Assembly (NCBI GenBank): GCA_944387495.1
Contig: CALXFD010000018.1
Coordinates: 1-44,091, forward strand
DNA length: 44,091 nt
Direction: 5' to 3'
Origin: an uncultured Clostridia bacterium
GTDB lineage: Bacteria; Bacillota; Clostridia; TANB77; CAG-508
The notes under the pieces are model-generated. The model was not told where the DNA came from, ran no database searches, and worked only from the letters and a program-made list of their open reading frames with translations. Of this stretch, positions 7,594 to 15,399 are shown piece by piece. Made by a program: the position numbers and the translations under genes. Every line of letters starts with the position of its first letter. Within the stretch, counting starts at the first letter, position 1.

Positions 7594-10132
7594 AATTTGC
7601 TGGTTCTAATAACATCTCATGTCTTGGCATTACTCTAAATGTATAGCCATAATTTCCACCAGAAGTTAATTCAATTTTAGTTGTAAAATAATATCTTTTA
7701 TGTTCTTCATCAGCTTCTTGTAATTGCATTGGAATAATACTTACATTTTCAACAACTCCATTATCCAATATCTTACCATAATAAGCTTCTACTGTAACAT
7801 TATCTATACTAATATTAGGAAGTTCTACTTCACAACCTACTTCAATATTATTTCCAGCATCAATTGTAATATTGTCTAAATTGTTGCTTTGTGTTATTTT
7901 TATATCTTTCCAATTAATATATAAATCTTTCTTCCATGCATTATATGCTGCAACATTATCAATATCTTCATAATATTTTTTAGTTAAATTACATAATGGT
8001 ATATATAATTGGTCAGTATAATCAACAAGCATTCTTGCTGTACTATATTTTCCACCTGTTGTTATAATAGAGTTTTTCATTAATTCTAGCCATTTTTTAG
8101 AAATTCCGTTTTTATCTCTATCATAATATATTGGTATAATCTTATCTTCTAATGTATGGTACATGCTTTGGCTATCTGCCATATCTTGTGCTTCATATGA
8201 ATCATATTCTGCATTTGTTCCTATTGTCCATCCATTATTTTGAGTATAACCTTCTGCCCACCATCCATCTAATACACTAAAATTAATTACTCCATTTACA
8301 GATGCTTTTTGTCCACTTGTACCAGATGCTTCCATTGGTCTTCTTGGATTATTTAACCATACATCTACACCACTTATTAAATATCTTGACATAGCAATAT
8401 TATAATTTTCAAGCAAGAAAATTTTTCCTTTAAATTGTGGCATCATTGAAACTTCATGTATATATTTAATTAAATCTTGTCCTTCTTTATCAGCTGGATG
8501 AGCTTTTCCTGCAAATATAATTTGAACAGGTTTACCTTGTGTGTTCATTATTTGAGTAATTCTTTCAAGGTCTTTAAAGATTAATGTTGCTCTTTTATAT
8601 GTTGCAAATCTTCTAGCAAATCCTATTGTTAAATTATCAGGATTTAATTTTGATACTATTTCATTAATCTCTTCATAACTATATCCGCTTCTTCTTAATC
8701 TTTCTGTTGTATTTTCTTTTACTAAATTAATTAATTTTCTTTTTCTTTCTACATGAGTTAACCATAATTTATCATCTGGTATATTTCTAATTTTTTCCCA
8801 TACTGAATCTTGGTGCATATTATCTTGCCAATATGGAATTAAGTATTTATTATATAATTCTTTTAATCTAGGTGCTAACCATGAACATGTATGAATTCCA
8901 TTTGTTACATATCCAATTGGAGATTCATTTGCTGCAATATTAGGCCATACATCACTAAACAATTCTCTTGAAACTGCACCATGTAATTTACTTACACCAT
9001 TTTTCTTTCCTGCAATTTTTAATGCTAAAATTCCCATATTAAATCCATCATCTAAATCTGGACCTGGTTTCATACCTAATTTCAAAAATTCTTCTCTTGA
9101 AATACCAAGTCTAGGCCAGAAATCTTTAAAATATTTTTCTACCAATGGTATTGGGAATATATCATTTCCAGCTGGTACTGGTGTATGTGTTGTAAATACT
9201 GTTTTAGAACTTGCAATATCTTTTGCAACTTCAAATGATACTTGTTTTTCTTTTATAATATTTTTTATAATCTCTAAATTTAAAAATGCAGAATGTCCTT
9301 CATTCATATGATATACTGTTGGTTTTAGACCTAAATATTTTGTAAGTAAGCTTACACCAGCCATTCCTAAAACAATTTCTTGTCTTATTCTCATTTCTTG
9401 GTCTCCACCATATAATCTTAAAGTAACATTTCTATCTTCTTCATTGTTTTTAGGTATATCTGAATCTAACAAATATAATTTTACTCTACCAACATTAATT
9501 TGCCATACTTTTAGGTATAATCTTCTTTTTGGAAATTTAACATATATAGTTAAATCATCACCTTTATCATCTTTTACTGGGTTTATTGGTAAATCATATA
9601 AATCTATATTATGATATTCTGTTTCTTGTTGTCCATATCCATTAATTTTTTGATGAAAATATCCATTTTTATATAATAAGCCAACTCCAACTAATGGAAT
9701 ACCTAAATCACTTGCAGATTTTAAATGGTCACCGGATAAAATTCCCAATCCACCTGAATAAATTGGAATAGTTTGGTCTAAACCATATTCTGCTGAAAAA
9801 TATGCAATTAAATCTTTTTTATTGTTTGGATATTTATTAGAAAACCATGTGCTTTTACTTGTCATATAGTTTGTAAAGTTTTCTGCAACTTTATCATATT
9901 CTTTTAAAAATGATAGGTCTTTTGAAACTTTTTCTAGATTTTCTTGTGATACTTGTTTTAAGAATTTAACTGGATTTTTCTCGCATTGCTCCCATAAATC
10001 CATGTCTATTTTTTGAAATAATCTTAAAAATTCAGTATTCCATGACCACCATAAATTGTTTGCAATTTCAGATAATTTTGCAATTCTTTTTGGTAATTGT
10101 GGGTTTACTGTTATTCTATTAAATAAATACAT
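7565..10132 (-). CDS. glgP: Alpha-glucan (glycogen/maltodextrin) phosphorylase
   Basis: An 855-residue GT35 enzyme that releases glucose-1-phosphate from alpha-1,4-glucans. It is the type with an extra N-terminal DUF3417 domain (residues 10-120, with IANNLWWSWN), as in archaeal and many anaerobe enzymes. The pyridoxal-phosphate lysine is Lys609 in EASGTSGQKA. The phosphate/substrate loop PVPAGNDIF (319-327) and the RRFATYKRA region (508-515) are intact. Residues after about 750 form an extra beta-rich C-terminal domain. ATG 10132 follows AAGGAGG. It is monocistronic, with its own promoter at 10194-10222. Specificity between glycogen and maltodextrin cannot be read from sequence. Confidence 0.93.
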   Translation of the reverse strand: MYLFNRITVNPQLPKRIAKLSEIANNLWWSWNTEFLRLFQKIDMDLWEQCEKNPVKFLKQVSQENLEKVSKDLSFLKEYDKVAENFTNYMTSKSTWFSNKYPNNKKDLIAYFSAEYGLDQTIPIYSGGLGILSGDHLKSASDLGIPLVGVGLLYKNGYFHQKINGYGQQETEYHNIDLYDLPINPVKDDKGDDLTIYVKFPKRRLYLKVWQINVGRVKLYLLDSDIPKNNEEDRNVTLRLYGGDQEMRIRQEIVLGMAGVSLLTKYLGLKPTVYHMNEGHSAFLNLEIIKNIIKEKQVSFEVAKDIASSKTVFTTHTPVPAGNDIFPIPLVEKYFKDFWPRLGISREEFLKLGMKPGPDLDDGFNMGILALKIAGKKNGVSKLHGAVSRELFSDVWPNIAANESPIGYVTNGIHTCSWLAPRLKELYNKYLIPYWQDNMHQDSVWEKIRNIPDDKLWLTHVERKRKLINLVKENTTERLRRSGYSYEEINEIVSKLNPDNLTIGFARRFATYKRATLIFKDLERITQIMNTQGKPVQIIFAGKAHPADKEGQDLIKYIHEVSMMPQFKGKIFLLENYNIAMSRYLISGVDVWLNNPRRPMEASGTSGQKASVNGVINFSVLDGWWAEGYTQNNGWTIGTNAEYDSYEAQDMADSQSMYHTLEDKIIPIYYDRDKNGISKKWLELMKNSIITTGGKYSTARMLVDYTDQLYIPLCNLTKKYYEDIDNVAAYNAWKKDLYINWKDIKITQSNNLDNITIDAGNNIEVGCEVELPNISIDNVTVEAYYGKILDNGVVENVSIIPMQLQEADEEHKRYYFTTKIELTSGGNYGYTFRVMPRHEMLLEPANLNLVKWVTK

Positions 10133-10193
10133 ATATATTTCCTCCTTAGTAATTTTTATTATCTTTTTTCTTTCTGTTTATTTTTATATGTAT

Positions 10194-10222
10194 ATTATCT
10201 ATTAAATAATTCGTTTTGTCAA
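10194..10222 (-). promoter_or_regulatory. Sigma-A promoter of glgP
   Basis: On the minus strand, TTGACA (10222-10217), a 17-nt spacer and GATAAT (10199-10194), about 60 bases before the glgP start. Confidence 0.65.
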
Positions 10223-10243
10223 ATAATTTTGAAAATTTTTTTA

Positions 10244-10293
10244 TGTCCAATTGGGGACGTTTCTTTTTGGACATTTTTGTCCATTTGGGGACA
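10244..10293 (-). repeat. 50-nt REP-like palindromic repeat, copy A
   Basis: On the minus strand this reads TGTCCCCAAATGGACAAAAA through to CCAATTGGACA. It is the same 50-nt unit as 15350-15399 and 22114-22163, with an inner TGGACA/TGTCCA hairpin and GTCCC/GGGAC blocks. It lies between the terminator of the pilin-like gene and the -35 box of glgP. Confidence 0.85.
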
Positions 10294-10314
10294 GTTCTTT
10301 GTTTCTCATATCAA

Positions 10315-10372
10315 AAACACCTTTAAAATATATTCTCTATAACAATTTACATAATATATTTTAAAGATGTTT
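10315..10372 (-). terminator. Terminator of the pilin-like/LRR gene
   Basis: Inverted repeat AAACACCTTTAAAATATATT (10315-10334) with 10353-10372; 19 of 20 positions pair. On the minus strand it is followed by TTTTTGAT, about 30 bases after the stop at 10404. Confidence 0.7.
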
Positions 10373-10403
10373 GCCTTTATTTTAAGTATTTCTGCACTTC
10401 TAT

Positions 10404-11594
10404 CTATTCACTATACCCATCTTTCCAATAGTCTGGTATTGACGAATAATTACTTAACTTTGTACAATCCATATAGCAAGCATTTCCGTCTGGCTTAGTC
10501 CCAATCCATTCTCTTGCATTTTTAAAATCTAGACTTTCCCAACCATCTACTCTTTCCCACAATGGTACTGCTTCTCCTGTTAAATTTGTACATCCGCTAA
10601 ATGTTCCATTAAAATATGTTACATTTGGACAATTTGAAAATAAATCTTCTGGTATACTTGTTAAATTCTCACAGTCCCAAAATGTTTCTACAAAATTTGT
10701 TATATTAATAAAGCTATTTTCTGACGGACTTGCTATTTTTCTTAATTTTGTACAACCACCTAAATAGATATTAGTTAATCCTGTTTCTCCCCATTGTGTT
10801 ATTTCTATTATTTTGTTAGGACCTTCATCGTAGTAAATATTTCTTCCAAGTTCTTTATCATAATATATTGTACTTGCACTTGAACTTATTTCTTTTATAT
10901 CTCCATCTACTTCTACTTCTATTTCCTTGTTTTTTTCTTCATATTTATGATATATTTTACTATATGGATTGTATGCTGCAACTTTAATATTCTTTTTTAT
11001 AGATGCTATTTTACTTTTTTCTATATATTCACTTTTACTTATTGTTTCTATTTTCCCATCTCCCCAATTTATTTTACTGATTGTTCCACTATTCTCTGCA
11101 TCAAATGGCAACACAACTATTCCATCTTCTCCTGAATTTACTATCATTTTTATTGCTTTTTTATCTTCATCTTCTTCTGTATCATCTGTTATTGGGTCTG
11201 ATATTGCTCCTGTTGATTGATTTATTGTGTATTTTCTTTGACTATCTGAAAATGTTACTGTTAATGTTCCACTTCCACTTGTTTCTCCTTTTGAATTTAA
11301 TTTGTCTAACTCTGTGTTTAATTCGTCTGCTGTTACTGGGTCTGCTACATCTTCTACTTTATTTGCTTTTGCTGCTGCATACGCCATTTGTATTTCTTCT
11401 TTTTCTTGGGCAATTTCTGTCTGGTCTTTTGCTTCTGTTGCTTTTGTTAGTACTCCATTTTCTCCTGTAAGCATTGCTATGCTTACTCCTGCTAAGATTA
11501 GTAATACTATTATAGTAATAACAAGTGCTATCAATGTTATTCCTTTACTATAATGTTTTTTTAACTTCTCTTTCTTTGGCATTTGTTTTTTCAT
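10404..11594 (-). CDS. Surface protein with pilin-like N-terminus and BspA-like repeats
   Basis: A 396-residue protein. Residues 1-15 are basic, followed by GITLIALVITIIVLLILAGV (about 18-37), a prepilin-type segment with Gly at the expected cleavage point, though the usual Glu at +5 is absent. The helix TKATEAKDQTEIAQEKEEIQ follows. The C-terminal half has cysteine-containing units with C-x-N-L-T patterns (CENLTSIPEDLFSNC, SGCTNLTG), similar to BspA-type leucine-rich repeats. It is probably displayed on a pseudopilus or at the membrane and used for adhesion. ATG 11594 follows GGGAGG. It has its own promoter and terminator and is unlinked to the Tad-like operon. Confidence 0.7.
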   Translation of the reverse strand: MKKQMPKKEKLKKHYSKGITLIALVITIIVLLILAGVSIAMLTGENGVLTKATEAKDQTEIAQEKEEIQMAYAAAKANKVEDVADPVTADELNTELDKLNSKGETSGSGTLTVTFSDSQRKYTINQSTGAISDPITDDTEEDEDKKAIKMIVNSGEDGIVVLPFDAENSGTISKINWGDGKIETISKSEYIEKSKIASIKKNIKVAAYNPYSKIYHKYEEKNKEIEVEVDGDIKEISSSASTIYYDKELGRNIYYDEGPNKIIEITQWGETGLTNIYLGGCTKLRKIASPSENSFINITNFVETFWDCENLTSIPEDLFSNCPNVTYFNGTFSGCTNLTGEAVPLWERVDGWESLDFKNAREWIGTKPDGNACYMDCTKLSNYSSIPDYWKDGYSE

Positions 11595-11631
11595 TCTTTT
11601 TTCCTCCCTTTCCTTTCTTATTGTTTTTTCT

Positions 11632-11660
11632 TTTCAACTATTTTTCTTTCTTAGTTGAAA
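11632..11660 (-). promoter_or_regulatory. Leader hairpin of the pilin-like gene
   Basis: TTTCAACTA (11632-11640) pairs perfectly with TAGTTGAAA (11652-11660) in the 5' leader, about 40 bases before the start. It could affect mRNA stability or translation. No ligand-binding motif is seen. Confidence 0.4.
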
Positions 11661-11711
11661 CTTCGTTTTGTTTTAGTATTCGAGCTTTTGTGTTTTTTAT
11701 TCTCTCTATTT

Positions 11712-11740
11712 AGTATAATTCTCAGTCTTTTTATCGTCAA
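11712..11740 (-). promoter_or_regulatory. Sigma-A promoter of the pilin-like gene
   Basis: TTGACG (11740-11735), 17-nt spacer, TATACT (11717-11712) on the minus strand, giving a leader of roughly 110 nt. The rest of 11741-11841 is A+T-rich with nothing else seen. Confidence 0.65.
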
Positions 11741-11841
11741 TGTATTTTTATCATTTGTAATAGTCTTGTAATTGAATTGTAATACTTTAACTTTTTATAA
11801 GATTTATGAACTCTTGTATAAAATCTCTTAAACATTAAAAA

Positions 11842-11908
11842 AATAGCAAAATTAAACCTATATTTTTTGTATACATACATTTTTATAAATAAATATATAC
11901 TATCATAC

Positions 11909-11930
<22 letters not shown>
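11842..11930 (-). terminator. Terminator overlapping the end of the (GA)n small gene
   Basis: AATAGCAAAATTAAACCTAT (11842-11861) pairs with 11911-11930 (two mismatches). On the minus strand a T-run follows. The upstream arm encodes the last residues (ARFNL) of the small gene, so the stop codon lies at the edge of the terminator stem. Confidence 0.65.
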
Positions 11931-12110
<180 letters not shown>

Positions 12111-12138
12111 TTTCTTTCTCCTATTTTTCTTTTGTCTT

Positions 12139-12167
12139 ATAATATCATTTTATCTAATTCTTTTCAA
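12139..12167 (-). promoter_or_regulatory. Sigma-A promoter of the (GA)n small gene
   Basis: TTGAAA (12167-12162), 17-nt spacer, TATTAT (12144-12139) on the minus strand, about 30 bases before the start codon. Confidence 0.65.
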
Positions 12168-12207
12168 CATTTGTAATCAATTTGTAATATTATAAACTGT
12201 TGTGCAA

Positions 12208-14214
12208 TTACCACTTAATAATAACCTTAAATAAATCCCCATCTATTTGTATATTAAACCTTCCACCTTGCAATTCTGTCAAACTCTTAGCTATCGATAA
12301 TCCTAATCCGCTTCCTTCTGTATATCTTGACTTATCTCCTCTTACAAATCTTTGCATTAATTCATCTGCTGAGATATTTAATCTATCTTTTGATATGTTT
12401 TTAATTTCTAATTTTATTTCATTATTTTGTTTAGTTAGGTCTATATATACCCTTGTTTTATCTGCTGCATATTTTGTTATATTGCTAAATAGATTTTCTA
12501 TTATCCTATACATATATCTATTATCTGCTTGTATTTTGATGTCTTCTTGTGGTAAGTTTACATCTATTATTAATTCTTTTTTCTCAAATTTATCTTCAAA
12601 TTCTCCTATTGTTTGTTGTAATAATTCTTTTAAATTTATTGTTTCTATATTCAATTTTACATTACCAGATGATACTTTTGAAGCTTCTACTAAATCTTCT
12701 ATTAGTTTTTTTAGTCTTAGTGATTTTTGGTTTAATATATCTATATATTGTTTTATTTTTTCATCTTTTATATCTTCTTGTTTTAATAAATCTACATAGT
12801 TTATTATTGATGTTAGTGGTGTTTTTATATCATGTGATACATTTGTTATTAATTCTGTTTTTAGTCTTTCTGATTTTAAACTTTGTTCGATTGCATTTGT
12901 AAATCCTCCTGCTATGTCGTTTATATATTTTGCCATTGATTTTAATACACCTTTTAGCTCTTCTTCATCTAAATCTATGTCTGAGTGTCCTTCATATATT
13001 TCTTTTAACGCTAAGTTTATTTTATTTAGTTTTTTATTATATTGCATTATTTCATGGAATACCCAAAACCAGAATGCTAATAATATTATTGTTCCTAAGA
13101 ACGAATTGAAAATCATTGCTATTATACAACTTATTATAACAAATCCCCAATATACTATTGCTATATTTTTTGTATTATCTTCTTTATCTAATAATCTCTC
13201 TACTAATGTTTTTATTTTTACTACAAACCATTTACAAATTTTATATATTAAAAACGAATGTAAAAATTCTTTTGCTTTTATTCTTTTTATTGTAGTTGTT
13301 ACCCATGCTGCAAAACTTGCATAAGAACCTAAATAGCTTAGCAATAATAATGATATTAACATTTTCTGATTTATTACTTGTGTTTCTATACTTGCCACGC
13401 CTAAGCTTATCAACATTCCTATCACAAAGAACACTATTACTGATAAAATTTCATAAGGAATTTTGTCTACTCCATTTAATTGTATTTCTTTTTTATCTTT
13501 TTCATGTCCTAATGCCCATATTAGATATATTACCATTACAATTAATGATATTGAAGTTATTGGTATTAAATATGCAGGCAAATTTTGGTTTGTTTTGAAC
13601 ATATTATATACTGCTTGTTGTATAAAATATGAATTAGAATATGTGTATGAATTATCATCAAATCTTGTATATATTTTCATTCCCTCTAAATAATTTGTTG
13701 AATATGAAGCTATTATATATTTTGCGTTTTCTTGATTTATTGCTTCTATATTAGTTTTTATATTTCCATCTTCATAAGTCCAAAATGTTTCATTATTTGT
13801 TATTTCATTTATTTCTTTTTGATATTCTTCCGTTCTTATATTTGTATATAGAATCCCGGTTTCTTCATCTATAATTATAAATTCTATATAATCATAAATA
13901 GAAGATGTACTATTTATTAGTGGTTTATAATATATTGAATTTTGGTAACTATTATCTGTTATTTTTGAATATTGTGTATAATCTTCTAGAATTCTTTCTT
14001 GGTTACTTTTTATATATCTTACTTCTGAAATTATATTATATAAATATTCTTCTCCAAAATTATATGTTTTTATTGCATCTTGTTGGCTATTAAACTCTCC
14101 ATATTCAGCTGTAATAAATACGTCTGCCATACTTAATATTAATATTATAGTTACTATTGGAATTAATAAATAACATAAAAGTTTTAGAAAAGATGAATAT
14201 TTTAATTTTTCCAT
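12208..14214 (-). CDS. Sensor histidine kinase
   Basis: A 668-residue membrane kinase. It has an N-terminal membrane helix, an extracellular region of about 180 residues, then a cluster of hydrophobic segments. The cytoplasmic part has a HisKA domain with the phospho-accepting His in NVSHDIKTPLTSI (about residue 460). A HATPase domain follows, with the N-box (RIIENLFSNITKYA) and the G-box GSGLGLSIAKSLTE. The sensed signal cannot be read from sequence. ATG 14214 is chosen because AAGGAAG sits seven bases upstream; the in-frame GTG at 14220 is too close to that site. It lies downstream of its response regulator, a normal operon order. Confidence 0.93.
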   Translation of the reverse strand: MEKLKYSSFLKLLCYLLIPIVTIILILSMADVFITAEYGEFNSQQDAIKTYNFGEEYLYNIISEVRYIKSNQERILEDYTQYSKITDNSYQNSIYYKPLINSTSSIYDYIEFIIIDEETGILYTNIRTEEYQKEINEITNNETFWTYEDGNIKTNIEAINQENAKYIIASYSTNYLEGMKIYTRFDDNSYTYSNSYFIQQAVYNMFKTNQNLPAYLIPITSISLIVMVIYLIWALGHEKDKKEIQLNGVDKIPYEILSVIVFFVIGMLISLGVASIETQVINQKMLISLLLLSYLGSYASFAAWVTTTIKRIKAKEFLHSFLIYKICKWFVVKIKTLVERLLDKEDNTKNIAIVYWGFVIISCIIAMIFNSFLGTIILLAFWFWVFHEIMQYNKKLNKINLALKEIYEGHSDIDLDEEELKGVLKSMAKYINDIAGGFTNAIEQSLKSERLKTELITNVSHDIKTPLTSIINYVDLLKQEDIKDEKIKQYIDILNQKSLRLKKLIEDLVEASKVSSGNVKLNIETINLKELLQQTIGEFEDKFEKKELIIDVNLPQEDIKIQADNRYMYRIIENLFSNITKYAADKTRVYIDLTKQNNEIKLEIKNISKDRLNISADELMQRFVRGDKSRYTEGSGLGLSIAKSLTELQGGRFNIQIDGDLFKVIIKW

Positions 14215-14269
14215 TTTCACACTTCCTTTCCATAAATTTCTATATATTTTTTCATTTGTCTTTCTTTTA

Positions 14270-14971
14270 TTAATCTAGATTTTCTATTTTATATCCTATT
14301 CCCCATATTACTTTTAAATATTTGGGTTCTTTTGGATTTATTTCTATTTTCTCTCTTATATGTCTAATGTGAACTGCTATTATATTTTCTGCTCCATAGC
14401 TTTCTTCATTCCAAACATTTTCATAAATTTGAGATATTGAAAATACTTTTCCTTTGTTTTTCAATAAAAACTTTAAAATATTATACTCAGTAGCTGTTAA
14501 TTTAATTTCTTTTCCATCTACTTCTACTTTTTTCATATCGTCATTTACAATCAAGTTTCCAGATTTTAATATATTAGTTTCTTCTTTTTTGTTATTTAAA
14601 CTTCCAAAGTTCACATATCTTCTAATACATGAATTTACTCTTGCAATAAGTTCTAATGGATTAAAAGGTTTTGTTACATAATCATCTGCACCTATATTTA
14701 AACCTGCAATTTTATCATAGTCTTCTGATTTTGCAGATAACATTATTACTGGTAACGTTTTTGTTTTTCTTATTTCTTCTAATGTTTCTAAACCATCTTT
14801 ATTTGGCATCATAACATCTAATATGACTAAATGAACTTCATTTTCTGTTAATTGTTTTAGTGCTTCTTCTCCATCATATGCTTTTAAAATATTATACCCT
14901 TCTTTTGATAAGTAAATTTCTATTGCTTTTACAATTTCTCTATCATCATCTACTACTAATATATTATACAT
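14270..14971 (-). CDS. OmpR/PhoB-family response regulator
   Basis: A 233-residue protein. It has a receiver domain (residues 1-118) with the acidic pocket Asp8-Asp10, the phospho-acceptor Asp52 in LILDVMMPNKDG, and Lys in MLSAKSEDYD. A winged-helix DNA-binding domain (about 130-230) follows, with VKVDGKEIKLTATEYNIL-type and HIRHIREKIE elements. ATG 14971 has GGGAGAG upstream, so the longer version from 15010 (16 extra residues) is unlikely. It is transcribed just ahead of the histidine kinase. Target genes are unknown; the adjacent (GA)n gene and pilin-like gene are only positional candidates. Confidence 0.93.
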   Translation of the reverse strand: MYNILVVDDDREIVKAIEIYLSKEGYNILKAYDGEEALKQLTENEVHLVILDVMMPNKDGLETLEEIRKTKTLPVIMLSAKSEDYDKIAGLNIGADDYVTKPFNPLELIARVNSCIRRYVNFGSLNNKKEETNILKSGNLIVNDDMKKVEVDGKEIKLTATEYNILKFLLKNKGKVFSISQIYENVWNEESYGAENIIAVHIRHIREKIEINPKEPKYLKVIWGIGYKIENLD

Positions 14972-15271
14972 TTTCAACTCTCCCTTCATATTACATCTAT
15001 AATATAGCACAGTTTTATAAATATTTTATATATTATTTATTAATTTTTTATTAAGAATTTTTTTGAATTTTACCAATTGTATTTAATGTATTTTATTAGA
15101 ATATATTTTTATTTTATCCTCTTTATATTAGAATTTCAAGCAAAAATGTAAGTTTAAATGTTTTTCTGAAAATATTTGTATAGAAATTAATAATATATAA
15201 CATTTTTTACTATCCAATATTTTCCTTAATTTTAGCTTTACTATAAAAAAAATTATTATCTCCTTAACTAT

Positions 15272-15299
15272 AAAAATCCAGCTAAAAAACTGGATTTTC
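15272..15299 (-). terminator. Terminator of the P-type ATPase gene
   Basis: AAAATCCAG/CTGGATTTT stem with a T-run on the minus strand, about 100 bases after the ATPase stop. Confidence 0.7.
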
Positions 15300-15349
15300 T
15301 TTCTGTTTAATTTATATAATATTTCTTCCTGAAAAAATTCATCAAGATG

Positions 15350-15399
15350 TGTCCCCAAATGGACAAAAATGTCCATTTAGAAACGTCCCTATTTGGACA
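15350..15399 (+). repeat. 50-nt REP-like palindromic repeat, copy B
   Basis: Starts TGTCCCCAAATGGACAAAAA and ends TTTGGACA. Its end touches the stop codon (15400-15402) of the ATPase gene, so that mRNA reads TAA directly into the repeat. Confidence 0.85.

Larger units (their letters stand above)
15011..15399. other. Intergenic region without a convincing gene
   Basis: It holds the A+T-rich promoter area of the response regulator, a terminator hairpin (15272-15299) and REP-like copy B (15350-15399). An 82-codon open frame across it lacks a ribosome binding site and overlaps both hairpins, so it is not called. Confidence 0.6.

Noticed and set aside
15128..15376. 82-codon open frame downstream of the ATPase gene
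   Set aside because: It has no ribosome binding site, lies across a terminator and REP-like copy B, and has a skewed A+T-driven composition.
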